DNA of 64,000 bases from an uncultured Dorea sp. GTDB taxonomy: Bacteria > Bacillota > Clostridia > Lachnospirales > Lachnospiraceae. The notes below the pieces were generated by a model, which worked only from the letters and a program-made list of their open reading frames with translations, did not search any database and was not told the DNA's origin. This document shows, one piece after another, positions 8,026 through 14,816 of this stretch. Location: assembly GCA_910584095.1 (NCBI GenBank), contig CAJTYU010000013.1, positions 16,662 to 80,661 on the forward strand, written 5' to 3'. Numbering within the stretch: the stretch's first letter is position 1; the number at the start of each line of letters is the position of its first letter. A program made the translations under genes and the position numbers.

Positions 8026-9546
8026 TGCGGGAAATTTCTTCAGAATCCGCCTTCTGATTCCCCAAACCGCCAACCCGCAGGCCGAACCAAAAAGAACCGT
8101 CCAGATCCATCCGGGAACGTCATGAATATTATAGCACCGGACGTTGATCCACATCTGGTTGATCGCTCTGGTCTGTTCTTCGTCAAAACACACCATAATG
8201 GATGACCGGGAGATTGCGTCTCTTGAAGGATACTGTGCAAAAAGCTGCCGATACACCTGATCCGTGGGAGCCGTGATCACGTACTTCCCCTCTTTCCCAT
8301 CTTTGGAAAAGAAATATCCCAGATCGTACTCTGAAACCTCCTCTTCTTCCCCGGCTCCATAGCACCAATCCGCATACTCAAAAATACGCCCATCCTCCCC
8401 GCCGGAAATCACAGAAGTATATCCGATATAATACATATTGCGGATCACATTGTCCGCCCGGGAGTTAAAATTGATGAACGCCTCAGCCGCATGCTGCTTC
8501 GCGGCATCCTCTCCTATACCGTCCTTTAACAGCACCCAGCCGTCAAAATAAATATTCGTCGCTTCCTCCGGAACCGCAAAGGCCAGCGTATACTCTTCCT
8601 CATCCGCCTGATCCATAGTGTAGACCGCGTCCCCGGACCACTGGTAGTTGACCGCCACCTTGCCGGTGATCATATCCGCCTTCCCGGAATCCGTCTCAAA
8701 AGAGTAGCAGTTGTCCTTCACATCCTGAAGATAATCCTGAACCTGCCCAATCGTCTCCGGCGAGGTATCGTTCATCTCCCGTTCCAAATTCTTCTGGTAA
8801 TCTGTATCCTCCAAAAATTCCTTAGAAGTAAGAAGCTCTGATTTCACCGCTCCCACCGCCGCAAAATAGGAATCTCTCACGTTATCCTTGATGGTAATCT
8901 GCCTTTTATACGCCGGATTATTTAAGATCTTCCAGCTTGAAGCTTCCTCTTCAGTCACCGCATCCGGATTGTATACGATGCCTGTGATCCCCCACATATA
9001 ACCCGCCGCATAATCGCTCCACCGTTTCCCCTCCATCCTGTTTTTTTCAAAAACAGACTGAATGTAAGGCGAAACGCCTTTTATATAATAATTGTTCTCA
9101 TCAGATACATCAAAAAAATCCTCCGACAAGGGCAGAAGCCGATCTTCTGCCATCAGCTTCATGATCATATATTCCGAGGGGCACACCAAATCATAGGTAT
9201 CCCCCAACGTTAACATATTGTACAGATCTTCGTTGGTGCCGAAGGTAGAATACTCCACCTTTACCCTGATCCCATAGGTCTCATAATACCAATCCGTAAA
9301 ATCCTCCACCATGGAACGCTCCCCAATCACGTTCCCGCTGGGAAGGCCGATCGTCTCTTCCTCGTCCCAGTCTCCAAGGTCAATGTATTCCTCCCAGTTG
9401 CAGACCCTTAAAGTAACCTCTTTCTTTCGGCTATTCTTCTCCGGCGCCTCGGCACGCGCTTCCGGCAAAGCCCCGAAAGACAGCGCGCAGAGCATGCAGC
9501 ATGCAAGACCAAAAGCCGCCGGTCCTTTCTTTCCTCCCGCCATCAT
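8020..9546 (-). CDS. potD: Polyamine ABC transporter substrate-binding protein with C-terminal membrane anchor
   Basis: This is the extracellular receptor for spermidine/putrescine in the Pot system. Residues 1-33 form a signal peptide (cleavage probable after ARA) without a lipobox. The PotD fold follows, starting TLRVCNWEEYIDLGDW and including YDLVCPSEYMIMKLMAEDRLLPL, ITGIVYNPD and NYQWSGDAVY. A hydrophobic helix, PGWIWTVLFGSACGLAVWG, followed by RRR at about residues 478-500 forms a C-terminal membrane anchor, which replaces the lipid anchor usual in Firmicutes. At 508 residues it is longer than classical PotD (about 350). The start overlaps the potC stop. It is last in regulator-potA-potB-potC-potD. 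Confidence 0.92.
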   Translation of the reverse strand: MMAGGKKGPAAFGLACCMLCALSFGALPEARAEAPEKNSRKKEVTLRVCNWEEYIDLGDWDEEETIGLPSGNVIGERSMVEDFTDWYYETYGIRVKVEYSTFGTNEDLYNMLTLGDTYDLVCPSEYMIMKLMAEDRLLPLSEDFFDVSDENNYYIKGVSPYIQSVFEKNRMEGKRWSDYAAGYMWGITGIVYNPDAVTEEEASSWKILNNPAYKRQITIKDNVRDSYFAAVGAVKSELLTSKEFLEDTDYQKNLEREMNDTSPETIGQVQDYLQDVKDNCYSFETDSGKADMITGKVAVNYQWSGDAVYTMDQADEEEYTLAFAVPEEATNIYFDGWVLLKDGIGEDAAKQHAAEAFINFNSRADNVIRNMYYIGYTSVISGGEDGRIFEYADWCYGAGEEEEVSEYDLGYFFSKDGKEGKYVITAPTDQVYRQLFAQYPSRDAISRSSIMVCFDEEQTRAINQMWINVRCYNIHDVPGWIWTVLFGSACGLAVWGIRRRILKKFPAL

Positions 9547-10343
9547 ACACCATCCCTTTCCCGCCTCTTTTTTTCAGTCCGGACATTCATCACCAGCACC
9601 GTCAGTGCGACTGTCAGAAACAGTACCGTCGAAAGGGCCCACAGAGCCGTTTTTATGGTCGTTTGAGCGCCCTTTGTGGCATTGACCACATAGGTGCTGA
9701 TTGTGTCAAAGGTGGCTGGCTTCGTATAGGTAGCTACAAAATAGTCATCCAGCGAAAGGGTGATTGCCAGCGCAAATCCAGAAATAATACCCGGAAAAAT
9801 CTGGGGAATAACCACCTTCACCAGCGCTGTAAAGGGCGTCGCTCCCAGATCCAGCGCCGCCTCATAGATACTGGGATCCATCTGTTTCAGCTTTGGGATC
9901 ACCGACAGAAATACAAAGGGCGCGCACAGCGTCACATGCCCCGCAGCCAGCGGCACAAAGGTATCCTTGCTGACGCCGAATACCACCACCAGAAGGATAC
10001 AGATGGAAAACCCAGTTACAACATCCGCATTGACCACCGGAATCTGGTTCATCGTGGTAATCGCGGAAGCCATGCCCTTTTTCGAATAAAAAGAGCCCAC
10101 CGCCCCCAGCGTGCCAAGGACCGTCGCAGCGGCCGCGGAACCCACCGCCAAAACCATCGTTCCCATGATCATCCGCACCAGTTCCGGCGTGGTGAACAGC
10201 GTCACATAATTTTTAACCGAGAACCCCCGGATCGCCCCAATATTCGTCGCATCCGTAAAGCTGTATACCGCCAGCACCAGAATCGGGAGATACAAGAACA
10301 ACAGGACAAGCATGAGGACCGTACCTCTCCATACTTTTTTCAT
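9543..10343 (-). CDS. potC: Polyamine ABC transporter permease PotC
   Basis: This is the second inner-membrane permease of the polyamine importer. Six hydrophobic segments span its 266 residues, and the ABC-permease EAA loop, EAALDLGATPFTALVKVVIPQI, lies near residue 165. The ATG at 10343 shares one base with the potB TGA stop and GGAGGT lies upstream inside potB; an in-frame TTG just before it is less likely. Translational coupling with potB and potD is expected. Confidence 0.94.
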   Translation of the reverse strand: MKKVWRGTVLMLVLLFLYLPILVLAVYSFTDATNIGAIRGFSVKNYVTLFTTPELVRMIMGTMVLAVGSAAAATVLGTLGAVGSFYSKKGMASAITTMNQIPVVNADVVTGFSICILLVVVFGVSKDTFVPLAAGHVTLCAPFVFLSVIPKLKQMDPSIYEAALDLGATPFTALVKVVIPQIFPGIISGFALAITLSLDDYFVATYTKPATFDTISTYVVNATKGAQTTIKTALWALSTVLFLTVALTVLVMNVRTEKKRRERDGV

Positions 10344-11137
10344 CAAAGCAGCGTACCTCCTCTCGTATTTTCCTCCTCCATCCCGCTGGTAAACAGCGTA
10401 AACAGACAGATAATGGCAAGCAGGATCAGTGCGATCATCGAACCTCCGTGCCAGTTATAGGCCGCAAAATAGCTTCCGATCAGACTTCCCATAATATAGG
10501 TGCTGTTATAGAGCATATCCAGCACCACATAGTTGGTCATCGCCGGCAGAAATACCATAGACACGCCGCTTATGATCCCGGGCAGGGATAATGGCAGCGT
10601 CACCTTCAGAAAGGCCTGCGCCTCCCCCGCTCCCAGATCCCTCGCCGCCTCAAGGAGCGCCCCATCCAGTCTGGAAATCGTCGTGTAGATCGGAAGGATC
10701 ATAAAAGGCAGGAAATCGTAGCTCATCCCGACCACCGTATTGAAAAAAGGATGGTAGGCCAGATTCCCCTCAAGCCATGTAAGGATCTCTTTCAGCGCCG
10801 TAATCCGCAGCGAAAAGTTGATCCACATGGGAATCACAAACAGCATCACCAGCACCGACTTTGCCTTCAGTCTGCTGACCGCAAGGATATAGGCCGCCGG
10901 ATAGGCCATAAGCAGGCATACCGCCGTCGTAACGACCGCAACGCCAAAACTGTAAAACAGCGTCCCCAGAGTATTCGGGTCCGAGAAAAAACCGGTCAGG
11001 TTCTCCGTGGTAAACTGCCCCTGCCCATTGCTAAAAGCATAGTAAAGCAGCACGAACAGCGGCGCCGCTACAAAAAGCAGTAAAAAGACTGCATATGGAA
11101 TTCCCAGCATTTTTCTGGAAAACTTCAACTGTCTCAT
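10343..11137 (-). CDS. potB: Polyamine ABC transporter permease PotB
   Basis: This is the first permease subunit of the spermidine/putrescine importer. It has six transmembrane helices and the EAA-type cytoplasmic loop LLEAARDLGAGEAQAFLKVTLPLSLPGI near residues 160-185, which contacts PotA. The 264-residue length is normal. It lies 9 bases after potA and overlaps potC at its stop codon. Confidence 0.94.
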   Translation of the reverse strand: MRQLKFSRKMLGIPYAVFLLLFVAAPLFVLLYYAFSNGQGQFTTENLTGFFSDPNTLGTLFYSFGVAVVTTAVCLLMAYPAAYILAVSRLKAKSVLVMLFVIPMWINFSLRITALKEILTWLEGNLAYHPFFNTVVGMSYDFLPFMILPIYTTISRLDGALLEAARDLGAGEAQAFLKVTLPLSLPGIISGVSMVFLPAMTNYVVLDMLYNSTYIMGSLIGSYFAAYNWHGGSMIALILLAIICLFTLFTSGMEEENTRGGTLL

Positions 11138-11146
11138 AGTCTCCTC

Positions 11147-12586
11147 CTATCTTTTTACCGTAAATGTCATCTTCGGTTCGGGCATAATAAGCCCCACCTG
11201 ATCCTCCATATTCCACAGGTACTCGTCGTCCACCACGAAATCCTGCTCCAGCTCCGTATGAATCACATAGCTGTAATGATCCCCTTTGTAGATCAGGTTG
11301 CTGATATAACCTTCCACCAGCCCTTCGCTGATCTCGTCGGTCATCCGGATATCCTGCGGCTGTATGGAGACAAGGATCCGCAGTTTCTGCCGATCAAGCT
11401 CCAGCCCATTGGCATCCAGAACGGTTCCGTCTGCATCCAGCCTGCTTCCTTTGACCAAATCCGTCAGCCTCACGTCCAGCACGGTTCCGTTATACTCCAG
11501 TTCAAAATTCTTATTGATTTCCGCCTGAAAGATATTGGTATGATCCTCCGCAAGCATGATGTGGATGTTATCCGGCTCCACCGCTACGCCCACGCGCTCT
11601 CCCTCCGCCGCCGAGCGGACGGACTGGGCCACGATCTCATTTTTCCCGGACTCCACCGTAATCTCATAATGGATCCCTTTAAAGATCACGGACGAAACCA
11701 CTCCTCTGATGATCCCCCTCTCCGGCTTCGTCAGGATCACGTCCTCCGGCCTTACCACCGCCGTAATGTGCGTTCCTTCCTCCACGTCGTCCACACAGGC
11801 AAATTCCCCGCCGCAGAACCGGGCCTTCTTCTTTCCGGTCATAATTCCGTTAAAAATATTGCTGTCCCCGATAAAATCAGCCACAAAGGCGTTCACCGGC
11901 TCGTTGTAAATATCCTCCGGCGTGCCGATCTGCTGCATCTTCCCCTCCGACATTACCACGATCTTATCCGACATGGTAAGGGCCTCTTCCTGATCATGAG
12001 TCACGTAAATAAAGGTAATCCCAAGCTCCCGGTGCATCTCCTTTAACTCCAGCTGCATTTCCTTGCGCATCTTCAAATCCAGCGCCCCCAAAGGTTCGTC
12101 TAAGAGCAGGATCTGAGGCTCGTTTACCACCGCCCTCGCGATCGCCACCCTCTGCTGCTGGCCGCCGGATAAGGTATCCGTCTTCCGGTTCTCAAACCCT
12201 TCCAGATCCACCAGCTCCAGCACCTTCTTCACCTTCTTCTCGATTAAGCGCCTTGGCATCTTTCTCTGCTTTAACCCAAAGGCAATGTTGTCAAAAATAT
12301 TCATATGAGGAAACAGCGCGTACCTCTGGAACACCGTATTGATCGGCCTCTTATTCGGCGGAAGACTGGTGATCGGCTTTCCGTTCAGCAGGATCTCCCC
12401 CTCCGTAGGGATATCAAAACCCGCAATCATTCGAAGCGTCGTCGTCTTCCCACAGCCGGAGGGGCCTAAAAAGGTCACGAACTCCCCCTGCTTCACCTCC
12501 AGATTAAAATCCGAAACCGCCGAGAATCCGTCCTCATAAGTCTTCGTAATGTGTTTTAATTCAATAATATTCGTCCTTTTATCCAT
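11147..12586 (-). CDS. potA: Polyamine ABC transporter ATP-binding protein with duplicated C-terminal TOBE region
   Basis: PotA energises polyamine import. The nucleotide-binding domain (residues 1-240) has Walker A GPSGCGKT (41-48), signature LSGGQQQRVAIARA, Walker B ILLLDEPLGALD and the switch histidine in YVTHDQEEAL. The usual PotA has about 350-380 residues with one TOBE region. Here 479 residues carry a first TOBE-like segment (VVRPEDVILT to VEPDNIHIM, about 265-345) and a second (VSIQPQDIRMT to TFTVKR, about 405-479), so the regulatory tail appears duplicated. It lies 20 bases after the regulator gene and begins the transporter part of the operon. Confidence 0.95.
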   Translation of the reverse strand: MDKRTNIIELKHITKTYEDGFSAVSDFNLEVKQGEFVTFLGPSGCGKTTTLRMIAGFDIPTEGEILLNGKPITSLPPNKRPINTVFQRYALFPHMNIFDNIAFGLKQRKMPRRLIEKKVKKVLELVDLEGFENRKTDTLSGGQQQRVAIARAVVNEPQILLLDEPLGALDLKMRKEMQLELKEMHRELGITFIYVTHDQEEALTMSDKIVVMSEGKMQQIGTPEDIYNEPVNAFVADFIGDSNIFNGIMTGKKKARFCGGEFACVDDVEEGTHITAVVRPEDVILTKPERGIIRGVVSSVIFKGIHYEITVESGKNEIVAQSVRSAAEGERVGVAVEPDNIHIMLAEDHTNIFQAEINKNFELEYNGTVLDVRLTDLVKGSRLDADGTVLDANGLELDRQKLRILVSIQPQDIRMTDEISEGLVEGYISNLIYKGDHYSYVIHTELEQDFVVDDEYLWNMEDQVGLIMPEPKMTFTVKR

Positions 12587-12606
12587 CTCTCAACCTCTTG
12601 CTTCTG

Positions 12607-13164
12607 CTAAAATGTAGGGGGCGTGCTGACCCAGATAAACTTCGCAGGTCCATTACCCGGATTCTCAAGCCGATGCTTCCATTTGGCCGGATAATAAAAG
12701 CACTCCCCCTCCTTCACCTGATACGCCTTCTCTCCCAGATACAGCGTAAGCCGGCCGGATATCAGGTATCCAAATTCCTCTCCGTCATGGGGCTTATCCT
12801 CAAACAGACTCTGATGAGGCTGCACTACCACTAAAAGAGGCTCCATCTGATACTTTTGGGCTGTCGGCACAATCCACTGAATGCTGTTCCCCGCTTCGTC
12901 CACTTTTTCAAAAAACCCCTCTTCCGAAAAAACAAAATGCTCCTCCTCTGTTTCCTTAAAAAAGTCGGAAGCCGTTGTTCCCAAACACTCGATCAAATCC
13001 AGAAGGGTTACCACCGACGGAGATACCTGCCCTCTTTCAAGCTGGGAAATAAATCCCTTAGTAAGCTCCGTCCTGTCCGCCAGCTCCTGCTGAGTAAAAC
13101 CGTTCCGGTTCCTCAGATCCCTGATCTTCCTTCCAATCTGCTCATTTACATAGTCAACCTCCAT
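12607..13164 (-). CDS. HTH-cupin transcriptional regulator of the polyamine operon (PuuR-like)
   Basis: The 185-residue protein has an N-terminal XRE helix-turn-helix (IGRKIRDLRNRNGFTQQELADRTELTKGFISQLERGQVSPSVVTL, residues 8-52) and a C-terminal cupin barrel (GEEFGYLISGRLTLYLGEKAYQVKEGECFYYPAKWKHRLEN). This is the architecture of PuuR-type regulators that sense polyamines or similar small ligands. It is the first gene of the pot operon and ends 20 bases before potA, so it probably controls itself and the transporter. The start at 13164 follows GAGGG; an upstream in-frame start at 13215 lacks a good Shine-Dalgarno. The ligand is inferred from context. Confidence 0.88.
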   Translation of the reverse strand: MEVDYVNEQIGRKIRDLRNRNGFTQQELADRTELTKGFISQLERGQVSPSVVTLLDLIECLGTTASDFFKETEEEHFVFSEEGFFEKVDEAGNSIQWIVPTAQKYQMEPLLVVVQPHQSLFEDKPHDGEEFGYLISGRLTLYLGEKAYQVKEGECFYYPAKWKHRLENPGNGPAKFIWVSTPPTF

Positions 13165-13200
13165 AAGACCCTCGTTCCTTTCTTTGATTTGCAATATATC

Positions 13201-13261
13201 TAAACTAAAAATCAATTTTTACTAAACTTCTGCACGGAATTAATTATACTACTATTAAACT
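13201..13261 (-). promoter_or_regulatory. Candidate operator of the pot operon: three TAAACT boxes plus a 16-bp palindrome
   Basis: On the plus strand the hexamer TAAACT occurs at 13201-13206, 13223-13228 and 13256-13261, with start-to-start distances of 22 and 33 bases, so all lie on about the same helix face. A perfect 7-bp inverted repeat around CA (13206-13221) sits between the first two. The third box is inside the promoter spacer. This fits a binding array for the HTH-cupin regulator just downstream, but binding is inferred. Confidence 0.5.
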
Positions 13262-13270
13262 TTTTGTCAA
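13243..13270 (-). promoter_or_regulatory. Sigma-A promoter of the regulator-potABCD operon
   Basis: Minus-strand TTGACA (13265-13270) and TATAAT (13243-13248) are both perfect consensus and are separated by 16 bases. They lie about 80 bases upstream of the regulator start, and a TAAACT box lies in the spacer. Confidence 0.7.
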
Positions 13271-13350
13271 TTATCAGAACTATATTTTTCTATTCTTTCC
13301 ACCGCAGATTTTGGAATCCCTATAGTAGATTTCTAGAAAAAAATCTATAG

Positions 13351-13395
13351 AAAAGGAGACCGCCGCACATGGTTCGTGCGAAAGCCTCCTTTTTT
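13351..13395 (-). terminator. Bidirectional-looking terminator hairpin
   Basis: AAAAGGAG and CTCCTTTT arms enclose a second inner stem CGCAC/GTGCG. T runs follow on both strands (six T on the plus side, TTTTC then a later run of seven T on the minus side). It ends the small two-TM gene at 13418-14026 before the pot promoter. A second imperfect dyad, CTATAG..GATTT/AAATC..TATAG, adjoins it at 13320-13350. Confidence 0.65.
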
Positions 13396-13417
13396 CAAAT
13401 CATCCCCATGGCCGTTT

Positions 13418-14026
13418 CTAAAACATTCCCATGACCACGATAAAATTAAAGACCCACATAACGATGGATATAATGATTCCCACAACGCTGAGTACCCTTC
13501 CGGCAGTTGCCATACCCGCCTTACTGGAACCGGCTCCCATTCTTCCCCTTGAAAATCCGATACATCCCAGCACAATGCCCACGATCGGAATCACAAATCC
13601 CGCGATCGATGCCAGTATCCCCAATACCAGCGCCATCGTGGCCGCCCCGGAATTATCCACGGTCTGTACAGGAATCGGATACCCTCCGGACATCTGTCCT
13701 CCCTGCGGAAGCGGCTGCTGCAGGATCGCAAGGAGTTGTTCTAAGCTCTCCTTATAAGGCTTCTTCTGCAGAGTCCCCACAAATCCGTCCAGATTCCACT
13801 CTCCTCCAAAAGTTCCCTTCATCCACGCCTCCAGATGGAAGACTCCGTTCATATATCCCCATTTCAGATACTTATACCCTTCGATCGCAGCATCCCCGGT
13901 GCGGTATGCCGGCTCTCCCTTCCAGCCTGACATAATAAACCCATTCTTCTGAAGATAATCATCCATAATAAACTGTACAAAATCCCCCGGCTTATTTAAG
14001 ACCACTTCTCTCACATATCTCGCCAT
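13418..14026 (-). CDS. Unknown protein with C-terminal DUF4190-like two-helix membrane domain
   Basis: The 202-residue protein is not recognised as a named gene. Residues 1-95 form a soluble, aromatic-rich region (KYLKWGYMNGVFHLEAWMKGTFGGEWNLDGF). A Pro/Gly/Gln-rich linker follows, then two hydrophobic helices (about 128-158 and 172-200) separated by GCIGFSRGRMGAGSSKAG. The paired helices with this linker resemble the DUF4190 membrane domain. It lies 25 bases downstream of the marR gene on the same strand and may be cotranscribed. No function can be assigned. Confidence 0.75.
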   Translation of the reverse strand: MARYVREVVLNKPGDFVQFIMDDYLQKNGFIMSGWKGEPAYRTGDAAIEGYKYLKWGYMNGVFHLEAWMKGTFGGEWNLDGFVGTLQKKPYKESLEQLLAILQQPLPQGGQMSGGYPIPVQTVDNSGAATMALVLGILASIAGFVIPIVGIVLGCIGFSRGRMGAGSSKAGMATAGRVLSVVGIIISIVMWVFNFIVVMGMF

Positions 14027-14051
14027 AATTCTCCCATTCCTTTCTTCTTAA

Positions 14052-14558
14052 TTATTCAATCTTTATTAATTCCTTCGATGAAGAATCTTCCGGATCATCA
14101 ATAAGCCTGTCAGCCAGAATATCCAGAACCGTTACAAACTTATTTATATGCTCCTGCGGAACATCTTTCAGAACCTCTTCCATCTTATCAATAAAATCTT
14201 TTTTAACAAATTTGCAGTAATCAGTATACACGCTTCGTCCAAGTGCGGACGGCTGAATGATAACATCTTTCCTATTATTAACAGAATGGTACTTTTCCAA
14301 CAGCCCTTTACTCAGCATTTGTTTGACATTTTTTGAAAAAGCGCTGGATGAAATCCCAAGCCTCAAAGCAATTTCCGCCATATTTTGATACTTCTCTTCA
14401 TTTTCAAGTATATATTCCAGAACCTGGATTTCTGCTGCAGAAATGAGAATATCTGTCCCATATGACATCCTTTTCCGATATGTTCTTGCATATGTATTAG
14501 CATACTTTATTATCTTTTCCATAAATAAGCGATATTCTCCAAGCCATTCCAGTTTCAT
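14052..14558 (-). CDS. MarR family transcriptional regulator
   Basis: The 168-residue protein has the MarR winged-helix pattern: a dimerising N-terminal helix, SAAEIQVLEYILENEEKYQNMAEIALRLGISSSAFSKNVKQMLSKGLLEKYHSVNNRKDVIIQPSALG (residues 40-107) and C-terminal helices. The wing carries NNRKDV, matching the usual DxRxx position. It is transcribed divergently from the hydrolase/membrane fusion across an AT-rich 254-base region that contains a 25-bp dyad, so it probably represses that gene and perhaps itself. Its ligand is unknown. Confidence 0.85.
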   Translation of the reverse strand: MKLEWLGEYRLFMEKIIKYANTYARTYRKRMSYGTDILISAAEIQVLEYILENEEKYQNMAEIALRLGISSSAFSKNVKQMLSKGLLEKYHSVNNRKDVIIQPSALGRSVYTDYCKFVKKDFIDKMEEVLKDVPQEHINKFVTVLDILADRLIDDPEDSSSKELIKIE

Positions 14559-14585
14559 CTGTGAACCTCCAGAAATATTTAATTC

Positions 14586-14614
14586 ATTATAACAATTTAA
14601 ATCTTAAATTACAA
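14586..14614 (-). promoter_or_regulatory. Sigma-A promoter of the marR gene
   Basis: Minus-strand TTGTAA (14609-14614) and TATAAT (14586-14591) are separated by 17 bases. They lie 28 bases upstream of the marR start, which has GGAGG before it. Confidence 0.6.
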
Positions 14615-14677
14615 TAAATTATAAAAAGTATTTGGTTATTTTTCACAAAATCACTAATTTAATTTTGTATATAATAT

Positions 14678-14702
14678 ATATTGTTTCCATCGGAAATAAT
14701 AT
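14678..14702. promoter_or_regulatory. 25-bp dyad, likely MarR operator
   Basis: ATATTGTTTCC, a 3-base centre and GGAAATAATAT form an inverted repeat with 10 of 11 pairs matching. The size and position, in the divergent region and overlapping the hydrolase promoter, are typical of MarR operators. A further half-site, TATTATTTCC, occurs near 14758-14767. Confidence 0.55.
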
Positions 14703-14709
14703 GTATTAT
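14681..14709 (+). promoter_or_regulatory. Candidate promoter of the hydrolase/membrane fusion gene
   Basis: TTGTTT (14681-14686) and TATTAT (14704-14709) have a 17-base spacer and overlap the 25-bp dyad. Other TATAAT-like hexamers nearby (for example 14670-14675) lack a good -35 partner. The choice is tentative because the whole region is very AT-rich. Confidence 0.4.
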
Positions 14710-14751
14710 ATTATTTATAATTATATCAACTGTAGAAATAATCGAAAGGAG

Positions 14752-14816
14752 GTGGAACTATTATTTCCCGACAAAGAGAGATTCTATTTTTTATGACAAT
14801 GGAGGATAAAAAATGA
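14752..14816 (+). other. Two nested mini-frames ahead of the hydrolase gene
   Basis: A GTG frame of 14 codons (14752-14796) directly follows AAAGGAG. Its TGA overlaps an ATG frame of 7 codons (14793-14816), whose TGA in turn overlaps the hydrolase ATG at 14813. The GTG touches the Shine-Dalgarno, which is too close for a normal start, so translation is uncertain. If used, the chain of ATGA overlaps would couple the leader to the gene. Confidence 0.3.

Noticed and set aside
9501..10460. 319-codon plus-strand open frame
   Set aside because: It lies opposite potC and potB and has a basic, non-protein-like composition.
13320..13350. Insertion-sequence terminal repeat or attachment site near the CTATAG dyad
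   Set aside because: There is no transposase, integrase or direct target duplication; the dyad adjoins a normal terminator.
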